Shown: piece after piece, positions 41,001-45,976 of the stretch
Layout: each line of letters starts with the position of its first letter
Position numbering within the stretch: position 1 is the stretch's first letter
NCBI GenBank assembly: GCA_963663265.2
Contig: CAXXXM010000002.1
Location: 868,001-932,000, forward strand
DNA from: JAEXOD01 sp963663265
GTDB taxonomy: Bacteria; Bacteroidota; Ignavibacteria; Ignavibacteriales; Melioribacteraceae
Length of the DNA: 64,000 nt
Direction: 5' to 3'
Notes under the pieces: generated by a model
Told to the model about the DNA's origin: nothing
The model's database searches: none
Seen by the model: the letters and a program-made list of their open reading frames with translations, nothing else
Made by a program: the position numbers and the translations under genes

Positions 41001-42046
41001 TTCTTCCTATCAACATAAATTTTTTCAAATACTGATTTATAATCAGAAATTGAGGCAATTAAACCAACCTCAGCTAATCCATAACCTGGAGTTACAGTTG
41101 TATCTTTAAGCCCATATTGCTTTAAGGCATTCATAAATTCATTGCAAAGATCTGAAGATATTGGTTCAGCTCCATTTGCAATTAATCGCACATTATTTAA
41201 ATTCCAATCAGCATTGTTTAATTTTTTTGTAAAACTTAAAAAATGTTTTAAACCAAAATTTGGTGAACAGAGAATAGTTGACTTGTACTCGGTACTTTTA
41301 TCCATCCATATTGCAGGAGATCTTACAAATAAACTCGTCTCAATTAGTACTTGATTAATACCAACAACAACTGGAACAATATGCCAACCAATCAGTCCCA
41401 TGTCATGTGTAAGTGGAAACCAACTTAAGAATGAGTCGTTCTTATTAACATTAGTTATATTTATAAAAGCCGTAGTTGTAACAATAAGATTTTTATGAGT
41501 AAGTATCACTCCTTTTGGAAACCCTGTCGAGCCGGATGAATATTGAATAAAAGCAATTCTATTTGTATTAATTTCAGGCAAAACATAATTTTCGTCTTTC
41601 TTTATTTCATTTAATAAAATTATTTTCCCTTTTAATTCACCATAAATATCATCAAAGCCATTTTTTTCAGAAAAGTCTTTTATACTTTCCAATAATAATT
41701 TAGTTGTAATGATATATGGGTCTATTAAGCTTTTCCACACGTTAAGCAATTTTAATTTATGTTCATCACTACTGCCAATAGAAACCGGCACAGCAATAAT
41801 TTGAGACACTATGCATGACCAAAATACCGGGACAAACTCGATATTATTTCCTAAGTATATTATAATCTCACTATTAGGATTGCTTACCCGGCTCTTTAAA
41901 TATCCAGCTATTCCTTTTGCCTTTAGAAACAATTCTTTATATGATAAATTATGAGTTCCATTTTTATCAATAAATATAATTCCACTATTGCTATTGCTGC
42001 TTTTTTCTAAAGCCTCTAATAAACTGTTAATATTGTAATTGGTCAA
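32045..42046 (-). CDS. Loading and elongation NRPS: FAAL-ACP-C-A-PCP-C-A(Gln)-PCP-C-PCP
   Basis: 3333 residues. A fatty-acyl-AMP ligase (~1-580; YSSGSTGFPKG from 169, FPLTHDMGLIGW) activates a fatty acid and loads an ACP (GVDSI, Ser612). Condensation 1 (HHIAGDA, 802-808; the usual final Gly is Ala) acylates the first residue. Adenylation 1 has D-T-Y-D-S-G-I-I-G, which matches no code I know; PCP1 Ser1678. Condensation 2 (NHIITDG, 1861-1867, catalytic His retained); adenylation 2 has D-A-Q-D-L-G-V-V-D, identical to the glutamine code; PCP2 Ser2730. Condensation 3 (HHIVTDG, 2915-2921) is followed directly by PCP3 (Ser3277) without an adenylation domain, so that module is skipped or loaded in trans. 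The start is TTG; no nearby ATG. The acidic tail (DGDDIEEIII) suits the docking domain of the next synthetase. Confidence 0.94.
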   Translation of the reverse strand: MTNYNINSLLEALEKSSNSNSGIIFIDKNGTHNLSYKELFLKAKGIAGYLKSRVSNPNSEIIIYLGNNIEFVPVFWSCIVSQIIAVPVSIGSSDEHKLKLLNVWKSLIDPYIITTKLLLESIKDFSEKNGFDDIYGELKGKIILLNEIKKDENYVLPEINTNRIAFIQYSSGSTGFPKGVILTHKNLIVTTTAFINITNVNKNDSFLSWFPLTHDMGLIGWHIVPVVVGINQVLIETSLFVRSPAIWMDKSTEYKSTILCSPNFGLKHFLSFTKKLNNADWNLNNVRLIANGAEPISSDLCNEFMNALKQYGLKDTTVTPGYGLAEVGLIASISDYKSVFEKIYVDRKKLNVGQRIANIKKDSIDSMAIVCEGDVIPEMNVKIKNDNGQDLDEEYVGNIYLKGDSVTSGYYNNKRATEKIIVDGWLNTGDLGFLKNNKLFITGRSKELIIVNGYNYYPYDIERVCFEIDELDFGKVVAAAAFDKALDQEVLLIFVYFKQNFEQFVEIGAKIKEIVLKNIGLSVHKIIPVKKIPKTTSGKIQRFILVNEYINGTYEDILFELNEISAKSIGKLSKVKKDKDFITNEILALIKKVINIKNLDSNEALINYGVDSIRGIELLGIIKEYYCVEISEFIYLPDLSLTKIVDIIFNRLQEKSDKTEELNNNISNAASIKEYTASIGQFAIFYHYKNHPLSPAYNISLSCRILNNIEKDKLEQAYNYVINRHEILQSRYYMLDKLYYKLSNNSENIIVEQFVDEENYNKIKTIIKKQIETPFDIENNSIIRCYLYNTKTHGLIFVLNLHHIAGDARSLFLISQEIFKSYNELVKDNSVKTLAVRSESKFSDYVNEEIKYLNNKSANVAKEYWRTQLKGVDFGITIYDNNKVAKEDKYSSYIFEIERTIETELNTLSGFVVMLSAYCYLLHRYSHQEELVVGIPVSDNRVISDKIKNEELVGYVINTLPIKSRLDEFDTVETYLMRMKQTILNSMENQYYPFLNIVNDLNPNRESGANLLQTMFTMLPVSVTNQLKSLINYNEENEVINYGQLQIKPYYIYQQESMFNLSIEMVEYNKKDLFRISYNEAFYSKQFINRFVEHFKHIIKEIFPSHMSKLSTTNIILKNEKELLERFNNTAIVYDDYLPIIKLIEQQVHITPNNIAYIYNEEKYTYQWINNKANGLATILLNNGISKNTFIPIFLEKGIEMPVVLLAIMKTGNAFIPIDINEPENRLKMFFQDINPKYVITVEKYVKKIKTFTNVNIIYADLNDIDEVNINPDVAVSLDDPIYGIYTSGTTGVPKCAINLHKGITNRFKYMDYYFGKSTERIVYHGANYIFDTSVYQFFWALTNGAKVIIPVSSGKLNVDSLLDLIEKYHATYIDLVPSIFNVLVNYFENDTKTINKFSSIKELSIGGEAISPVAINKFLKIFKNIKITNIYGPTETAIGVTFYDVNKHNKEIPIGKPISNVKIYIIDKYKNQVPIGMLGEIYIGGECVGLGYLNDKSKTEKQFIQSPFNDKEILYKTGDLGCYLLDGNIIFKGRLDEQVKIRGVRIELEEIRTYIKSCKNVKDAVVVTKNDKNGEPFLVAYVVSENKKLDQYELKTNLSKNLPDIYIPQYIIPISEIPLNANGKINKFALPEIIIQSAEIETEKSGDKLKLLNIWKEVLSIDRLNNDERFYDCGGNSLKALLLKIKIQQYYGIELGIDKILSNPTINTLQQIIAEQSLSKQLIIPVSKKEKYYPLSNQQKRMWLLHNRERGNNSYKMIGVFHIKGKIDLSILQNAWQQIILKHDSLRTRFKVVDGIPVQLIEPNNIVNYSTIISNNIDSDLNKIIEIEKEQSYDLSKESLFNINIITDNISNTKMILHFNHIITDGWSTKIILNELSKIYNTLAEGKKDKIKKPKIQYKDYCVWGNNLQGSDLYNDAKVYWENKLSDYQPITFIQNDYPISDKARHIADVSRFKIDLETMGKIHSLCKTYEITPFMFFVSVVEIVLSKYTHSEEVILGTPVSGRSVPELTDQVGLYVNTIVLKNKIEKNQLFVEFLASLKHDIIEALKYQDYPYEQLTDKHKGLDLFEVFLSYEGLEDEIKLKINNADVVYEEIANIESKFNINIMIKENIEGIDLVVEFAKDKYKKERISLLESHINNVIKTVINDPSICINKINILDNQEKEQILKYSYYQKEKENKWQSVIDQFKEVAKLKKNNKAVSDRNKYLTYYQLDKNSDKIAALLVNTLKIKKESVVGLLTTKSVEMITAMLGILKAGAAYLPLDIKNSNERLRLILEDSGCEVVLSDLADNEKVLTNWKRFNITTVINSSESKEFTAENISPNQLAYVIYTSGSTGTPKGVMIEHHSLSNLIKSLRNEVYDQYGDSLQVALQASQVFDASVQQIFPSLVRGDTLHLISDETKLNGKLVSELFDREKIAISDYTPILFDIQLQTGFGNNKLQYLKHLLIGGEQLQVELITKFYSTGLMDNVKILNVYGPTECCVDTICYPIDKNGIDTNDVIPIGRPMLNTNVLIMDDDLNIMPLGIPGELYIGGENVGRGYINNEEITKSKFIENPFDKELILYRTGDLCSLLYDGNIKYHGRIDNQIKIRGYRVELGEIENVIKTVLGNSVLVAVYDNNNKEIVVFIENKRAINNDYNKAFSELRKKLPEYMVPAKFIEIKEIPINSSGKPDRNKLQLNIDNYEVILPTRQFVAPKSPTEKALLQIWREVLNVDEISIHDNFFELGGHSIKSLKIMMLISKRFGVELNYKDILTNTTISKMALLIDSINKINYKPIKVIKESEYYELSPAQKRIWLECEMGKSAAYNIFGVFKLIGKLDIEVMQKSIKKVFERHEALRTKIIVVGGKPKQIIESEHGYGLEIIEPKKMLPTKDIIQEEITKLESLSLNIYEDNLATFKLLRINEQENYIFALVHHIVTDGWSNKIMLDEISKIYNSYVNGKLPELDNLKIQYKDYSNWINKEMRGRNYKNHEVYWRGKIKEKFKFSGISKENIVKVKEMRSVNQIQFVITKNLTEAIRMYSIEKEVTIFTFLIYVLEILLHKYTNAEEIILGTPVSGRNHPDLAMQLGLFINTILLRNSISPKSKCLEHLTIVKNEVIEAYNHQDYPFDMLMEKVSKRSGEEIFDVFMSYENIENEIKLTLENIETEYLEIGSSQSKFNFNIIFKEKEENIIIICEYRPLFYSENRVRMFGEEYISIAEQVINSDDSTIEEIKLQSGDFRAIQNNDLNINNAVKEPGNYSSPKSKIEKEIAVIWKIVLKVKHIGIQDNFFELGGQSIKALQLLSSIKEKYNTNFEINFVFANQTIKEQAKAVENALWINKAIDGDDIEEIII

Positions 42047-42084
42047 CTAATACTCTAAAATAAAATTGTGGTAATTTTAATATT

Positions 42085-42306
42085 TTAATTATTGTGTTTA
42101 TAAAACTTCATATTAATTTCGTTTTCTTTCCCACAAGCAGGACATTTATATATACCTAAATTTACAATACCAGAATCCAGCCACTCAGTTTCTTTATATG
42201 GTTTTATTTCATATTCGGATTTTTGACAATTATTACACTTACAATAATAATAAACCTTCCCTTTCTTCACCTCCATAATAACTGCGCCCGAAAGTGCCAT
42301 TACCAT
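42085..42306 (-). CDS. Small zinc-ribbon protein in the biosynthetic operon
   Basis: 73 residues with two CxxC knuckles (CKCNNC and CPAC) spaced about 30 residues apart, forming a probable zinc ribbon. A tryptophan-containing linker lies between. An AGGGGA ribosome-binding site sits before the ATG at 42306; Met3 or Met11 could also serve. No enzymatic motifs were found. It lies between the acyl-CoA dehydrogenase and the FAAL-NRPS with short gaps, so it belongs to the operon. Possible roles are a small nucleic-acid-binding or protein-interaction module; I do not recognise a precise family, and it is not MbtH-like. Confidence 0.65.
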   Translation of the reverse strand: MVMALSGAVIMEVKKGKVYYYCKCNNCQKSEYEIKPYKETEWLDSGIVNLGIYKCPACGKENEINMKFYKHNN

Positions 42307-42319
42307 TTAATATTCCCCT

Positions 42320-42348
42320 ATAATAAAAAGTCAATTAGCATTTTACAA
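42320..42348 (-). promoter_or_regulatory. Candidate internal promoter before zinc-ribbon and FAAL-NRPS genes
   Basis: On the minus strand, TTGTAA (42343-42348) and TATTAT (42320-42325) are separated by 17 bases in the 75-base gap after the acyl-CoA dehydrogenase gene. It would give a very short leader before the ATG at 42306. The AT-rich background makes chance matches likely. Confidence 0.3.
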
Positions 42349-42381
42349 TACTATACTTCAATCAAAACAAATATCTAAACT

Positions 42382-43527
42382 TTATATCTCTTTATTGATA
42401 TATAAGTCTGTTCTAAAATATTTTCGTAGTGCATAAGAAGCAATAAGTTTTTCTTGAACTTGCGAAGTACCTTCAATTATTTCTAATATCCTTGCTTCCC
42501 TAAATAATTTTTCCACAGGATACTCCTCCCAACAACCATTTCCACCATGGACTTGAACTGCATAATTTGCAATTTCCATCGCGGTTTTTGAAGTAATATA
42601 TTTTGCTATATTTGTTTCCATTATGCTGTTACTATTGTTTTGGTCTCTCATATTTGCAACTTTTTCGCATAATGCTCTTGAAGCATGCAACTTTGCAGTT
42701 GATTCACCAATCATATGTTGTATTGCATCTAATTTGTAAATCTTTTCACCAAACTGCTCTCGTTTTCTCGAATAAGTTACCATTGATTCTAAAGCTGCCT
42801 GTGCAATTGCTATCCCTCCCCAACTTATACTATATCTTCCAAAATCAAGTGCCGTCGAAACAACATAATTTAAACCATTCCCTTCTCCACACAAAATCTT
42901 AGATTTTGGAACAACCACATTGGAGAATTCTATTTGAGAAATATGAACACCATTACCTGCCAACAGTCCCTGCATTTCTTCTACTGCAATTCCATCTAAA
43001 TTGGAATCTACAATAAATGCTGATACTATATTTTCTTTAGAAGCTATTACAATAAAAAAATCTGCAATTCCACCAAACGATATCCACTTCTTCTTTCCAT
43101 TTATAACATACATATCATTTTGGCTATCATATGTAGTAAGAACGCTTTTTGCATCACTTCCAATCTTTGGTTCGCTTAATGCAAATGCCCCTATTTTATT
43201 CCCAGCAGACATATCAAACAGATATTCATTCTTTTGCTCCTCGCTTCCCCAACGCGAAATCGTATTCCCCACCAAAGAATTATGTACCGTCAACAAGGCT
43301 CGAGTGGCTTGACATACTTTACCCACTTCCTCAGTAAAGTAGCCATATTCCAAGTTATTTAAACCTAATCCCCCGTATTCTTTGGGAATAGTTGGAGTCA
43401 AATACCCAGCCTTTCCCATTTTTTCTATCAATACTCTTGGATATACTGCCGTTTCGTCAATGACGGGAACAGAAGGTTTTATTTGAGTATTAATAAAATC
43501 CTTATATGCATCTATATTATATAACAT
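42382..43527 (-). CDS. Acyl-CoA dehydrogenase-like oxidase of extender-unit synthesis (FkbI type)
   Basis: 381 residues with the full acyl-CoA dehydrogenase fold: N-terminal helical part, the FAD/substrate motif FALSEPKIGSD, the beta domain, and the C-terminal helical domain with MVTYSRKREQFGEKI and ILEIIEGTSQVQEKLI. In FkbI/ZmaI-type pathways this enzyme oxidises an ACP-bound glyceryl-derived intermediate together with the 3-hydroxyacyl-CoA dehydrogenase partner, giving hydroxymalonyl-ACP. Adjacent FkbH-like, ACP and dehydrogenase genes support this specific role over a fatty-acid degradation role. The gap to the ACP gene is 6 bases. Confidence 0.9.
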   Translation of the reverse strand: MLYNIDAYKDFINTQIKPSVPVIDETAVYPRVLIEKMGKAGYLTPTIPKEYGGLGLNNLEYGYFTEEVGKVCQATRALLTVHNSLVGNTISRWGSEEQKNEYLFDMSAGNKIGAFALSEPKIGSDAKSVLTTYDSQNDMYVINGKKKWISFGGIADFFIVIASKENIVSAFIVDSNLDGIAVEEMQGLLAGNGVHISQIEFSNVVVPKSKILCGEGNGLNYVVSTALDFGRYSISWGGIAIAQAALESMVTYSRKREQFGEKIYKLDAIQHMIGESTAKLHASRALCEKVANMRDQNNSNSIMETNIAKYITSKTAMEIANYAVQVHGGNGCWEEYPVEKLFREARILEIIEGTSQVQEKLIASYALRKYFRTDLYINKEI

Positions 43528-43533
43528 AAATTA

Positions 43534-43779
43534 TCAACTAATTTTACTGTTAATGAATTTTACAATATTATCTATACTATTAAAATTGTCTAAACGTAAA
43601 TCTGCATTACCTACACTAATGTTAAAATTATTTTCAACATAGCTCACTAATTTCATTGCGAATAGAGAATTTACAAAACCAAGTTCAAAAATATTATCTG
43701 AGTCAGAAAATTCAACTTCATCATCAAAAACTAAAAGATTTTCTTCAATAAACTCCCTCACTCTTTTATTTAATTCCAT
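43534..43779 (-). CDS. Discrete acyl carrier protein for extender-unit synthesis (FkbJ type)
   Basis: 81 residues with a carrier-protein fold. The attachment serine lies in ELGFVNSLFAMKLV, where Asn replaces the usual Asp before Ser, a variant seen in carrier proteins of glycerate-derived extender pathways. It should carry the three-carbon unit loaded by the FkbH-like enzyme and hand the finished hydroxymalonyl (or methoxymalonyl) unit to the PKS acyltransferase. The gene overlaps the 3' end of the FkbH-like gene by 10 bases and precedes the acyl-CoA dehydrogenase gene by 6 bases. Confidence 0.92.
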   Translation of the reverse strand: MELNKRVREFIEENLLVFDDEVEFSDSDNIFELGFVNSLFAMKLVSYVENNFNISVGNADLRLDNFNSIDNIVKFINSKIS

Positions 43780-44810
43780 TCAAACTCCATTTTAACATTA
43801 ATAAATTGAGTAGCTTTGTTTATAATACTTAAGTCATTATTGAGGATAGTTAAATCACTTGTAGTATTGGCATCGTCCTCAATAAAATTAGCAAATTTTA
43901 AAGCTATATACATAACACGATTTTTTTGTGTATGAATAAACTCGGCACTTAATCTTAAATTCTGCAGCTTTGCTGTTTTCATAATTTCATTTAACACTAC
44001 AGTACCTATTCCTCGTGTCATAACTCGGCAAGAAAGAATAAACAACTTAATTCGCCACTCACCCTTTAACTTTTCAATTAGAACTAACCCTATTTTACCA
44101 TACGAACCATAATTATCTTTTAATTCTGCGGCAAACAAAATAAATTGTTCTGAATAAATCATTCTTTTCAAGTCTTCGTAATCATAAGTAATACCTGTTG
44201 TATTAAGCTGGTGAGTACGAATAGTCAACTCTTCCAATCTTGCCAAATCTTCTTCCCGAGCAGGTTTGATACAAAGTTCCATATTTAATGATTTCAAAAA
44301 ATCTTCTTTTGGACCTAAGAACTTTTCCTCATCAATTTTTCTTTTTATGTCTTCAATATATAATTTTCTTCTACTCTTTGAGCTTTCGGTAATAAAACGA
44401 GGATTTAATAATGGATTAGACAAAAGTTGTTTGTGCTGCATTGCATCTACGCATACTACTTCAGGAATAGCAAAACTCACTTCATCCCTTTCATATTGCT
44501 GATCATCAACAAACATTATACTATCTAAACCGATATTTAGATTTTTAGCAATACTTTTTATTGAGTCCGATTTATTATTCCAATTAATTTCAGGATATAA
44601 AAAATAATCTAACAAGTTAAATTCTTTTAATTTTTCAGTTGCACTAACAAAATCATTTTTGCTTGAAATCGAATTTAATATTCCCCTGCTATCTAAAGTT
44701 TTAATTATATTTGGAATATCCTCTTTTAAAGTGACATCTTTATCTTCCAGTAATATTCCATCCCATAAAGTATTATCTAAATCCCAAACAACACATTTAA
44801 TTTCTTTCAT
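43770..44810 (-). CDS. FkbH-like glyceryl-ACP synthase/phosphatase
   Basis: 346 residues. The N-terminal HAD-type domain has the signature VVWDLDNTLWDG (Asp10 and Asp12) and a second acidic motif IMFVDDQQYERDEV. The C-terminal GNAT-like half includes IRTHQLNTTG, NYGSYGKIGLVLIE and LSCRVMTRGIGTVVL. FkbH-family proteins take 1,3-bisphosphoglycerate, remove phosphate and load the glyceryl group onto a dedicated ACP, the first step toward hydroxy- or methoxymalonyl-ACP. The next gene is the matching ACP, overlapping by 10 bases. The assignment is firm from motifs plus context. Confidence 0.92.
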   Translation of the reverse strand: MKEIKCVVWDLDNTLWDGILLEDKDVTLKEDIPNIIKTLDSRGILNSISSKNDFVSATEKLKEFNLLDYFLYPEINWNNKSDSIKSIAKNLNIGLDSIMFVDDQQYERDEVSFAIPEVVCVDAMQHKQLLSNPLLNPRFITESSKSRRKLYIEDIKRKIDEEKFLGPKEDFLKSLNMELCIKPAREEDLARLEELTIRTHQLNTTGITYDYEDLKRMIYSEQFILFAAELKDNYGSYGKIGLVLIEKLKGEWRIKLFILSCRVMTRGIGTVVLNEIMKTAKLQNLRLSAEFIHTQKNRVMYIALKFANFIEDDANTTSDLTILNNDLSIINKATQFINVKMEFEWN

Positions 44811-44828
44811 CTTAATACTTAACTTCCA

Positions 44829-45680
44829 TCAATAATTAAAAAACCCTTTACCACATTTTTTCCCTAAAATTCCGGACTCCACCATCTGAACGAGCAGATT
44901 ACATGGTTTATATTTAGGATCTTTAAATTCATCATATAAAACTCTTAATGAATACATTATAGTATCAAGTCCAATTAAATCTGCGGTTTCTAATGGACCC
45001 ATTGAGTGAGAAAATCCCAATTTAAATATTTTATCAACATCCGCGGGTTTTGCTACTCCCTCTTCAACAGTTCTTATGCTTTCATTAATTGTCACCATTA
45101 AAACTCTATTTGAAACAAATCCGGCACTATCATTAACCACAACTGTTTTTTTACCTAATGCCTTTAAAAGGGATACTGTATTTTTAACCGTCTCCTCCGA
45201 AGTTTTATTAGTTTTAATTACCTCTACAAATTTTTTAAAAGGAACAGGATTCATAAAATGAGTTCCTATCACATTCTCGGGAGTAGGCATTAAATCAGCA
45301 ATTTTGCTTATTGGGACACAACTTGTGTTGGAACTTATAATTGTGTCATTACTAATAATTTTACTTAGCTGTGTATATAATTTCCTTTTTTCATCCCAAT
45401 TTTCAATAATATTTTCTACAATAAAATCAGCCTCGTTCATCTTATTTAATTCAATAGAAAACACGATTAAGTTGTATATATCGTCTACTTCTTTTTCAAA
45501 AAGAGGATTTAACATTTTGTATAGTCTAAATTGCTGATTTATTTTTCTTTTAGCGGCATCAAGCAATTCTTCTGATAAATCATATAATACAACTTTATAA
45601 TTGTGAATTGCAAAATCAAGAGCAACATCAGAACCCATTATCCCAGCACCAAGTATTCCAATTTTATTAAATTCCATCAT
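44829..45680 (-). CDS. 3-hydroxyacyl-CoA dehydrogenase-like enzyme of extender-unit synthesis (FkbK type)
   Basis: 283 residues, normal for the 3-hydroxybutyryl-CoA dehydrogenase family. The NAD-binding motif GILGAGIMG starts near residue 8; SSNTSCVPISKIA, GTHFMNPVPFKKFVEVI and the C-terminal GKKCGKGFFNY are family hallmarks. In FkbK/ZmaG-type pathways it oxidises the glyceryl-ACP hydroxyl. It is the first gene of the long biosynthetic run, so the main promoter should lie in the 296-base gap upstream. No FkbG-type O-methyltransferase gene is present in the block, so the pathway would stop at hydroxymalonyl-ACP unless methylation happens on the PKS. Confidence 0.9.
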   Translation of the reverse strand: MMEFNKIGILGAGIMGSDVALDFAIHNYKVVLYDLSEELLDAAKRKINQQFRLYKMLNPLFEKEVDDIYNLIVFSIELNKMNEADFIVENIIENWDEKRKLYTQLSKIISNDTIISSNTSCVPISKIADLMPTPENVIGTHFMNPVPFKKFVEVIKTNKTSEETVKNTVSLLKALGKKTVVVNDSAGFVSNRVLMVTINESIRTVEEGVAKPADVDKIFKLGFSHSMGPLETADLIGLDTIMYSLRVLYDEFKDPKYKPCNLLVQMVESGILGKKCGKGFFNY

Positions 45681-45792
45681 TATTCCTTAAAATTATAAAC
45701 ACAACATTAATACTTTAATAAAATCTAAAAAATATTGAATGATCTAATTGTATTGCCCATTTCTACATATAACACCCAATAATATAAGTTTA

Positions 45793-45823
45793 CAAAGTAA
45801 TACAGAATAACACCAAAAGTCAA
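45793..45823 (-). promoter_or_regulatory. Candidate main promoter of the biosynthetic operon (proximal)
   Basis: On the minus strand TTGACT (45818-45823) is followed, 21 bases after its TTG, by TACTTTG (45793-45799), resembling the Bacteroidota -33/-7 pattern (TTG ... TAnnTTTG) with one base missing. A sigma-70 reading (TTGACT, 15 bases, TATTAC) is also possible but the spacing is short. It lies about 110 bases before the first cluster gene. Confidence 0.4.
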
Positions 45824-45887
45824 GTTTAGTATCTAATTACGGTTAAAAATATAAAAATATTGCTTAAATTGATAAGTTGAAAAGCTA

Positions 45888-45919
45888 CAAAGTACTGATT
45901 AGACTGGTTTTTTTGACAA
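45888..45919 (-). promoter_or_regulatory. Candidate second upstream promoter with the same pattern
   Basis: TTG at 45917-45919 (minus strand) is followed after 22 bases by another TACTTTG (45888-45894). It repeats the spacing of the proximal candidate ~95 bases upstream. The 296-base gap 45681-45976 holds no open gene and no convincing terminator after the histidine kinase, so read-through from the kinase gene is possible. Confidence 0.3.
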
Positions 45920-45976
45920 CTTGCTTTAGGACTATTCTATTATTACCGTTAATGATTTGAGCAAAAGTATGGTCTT

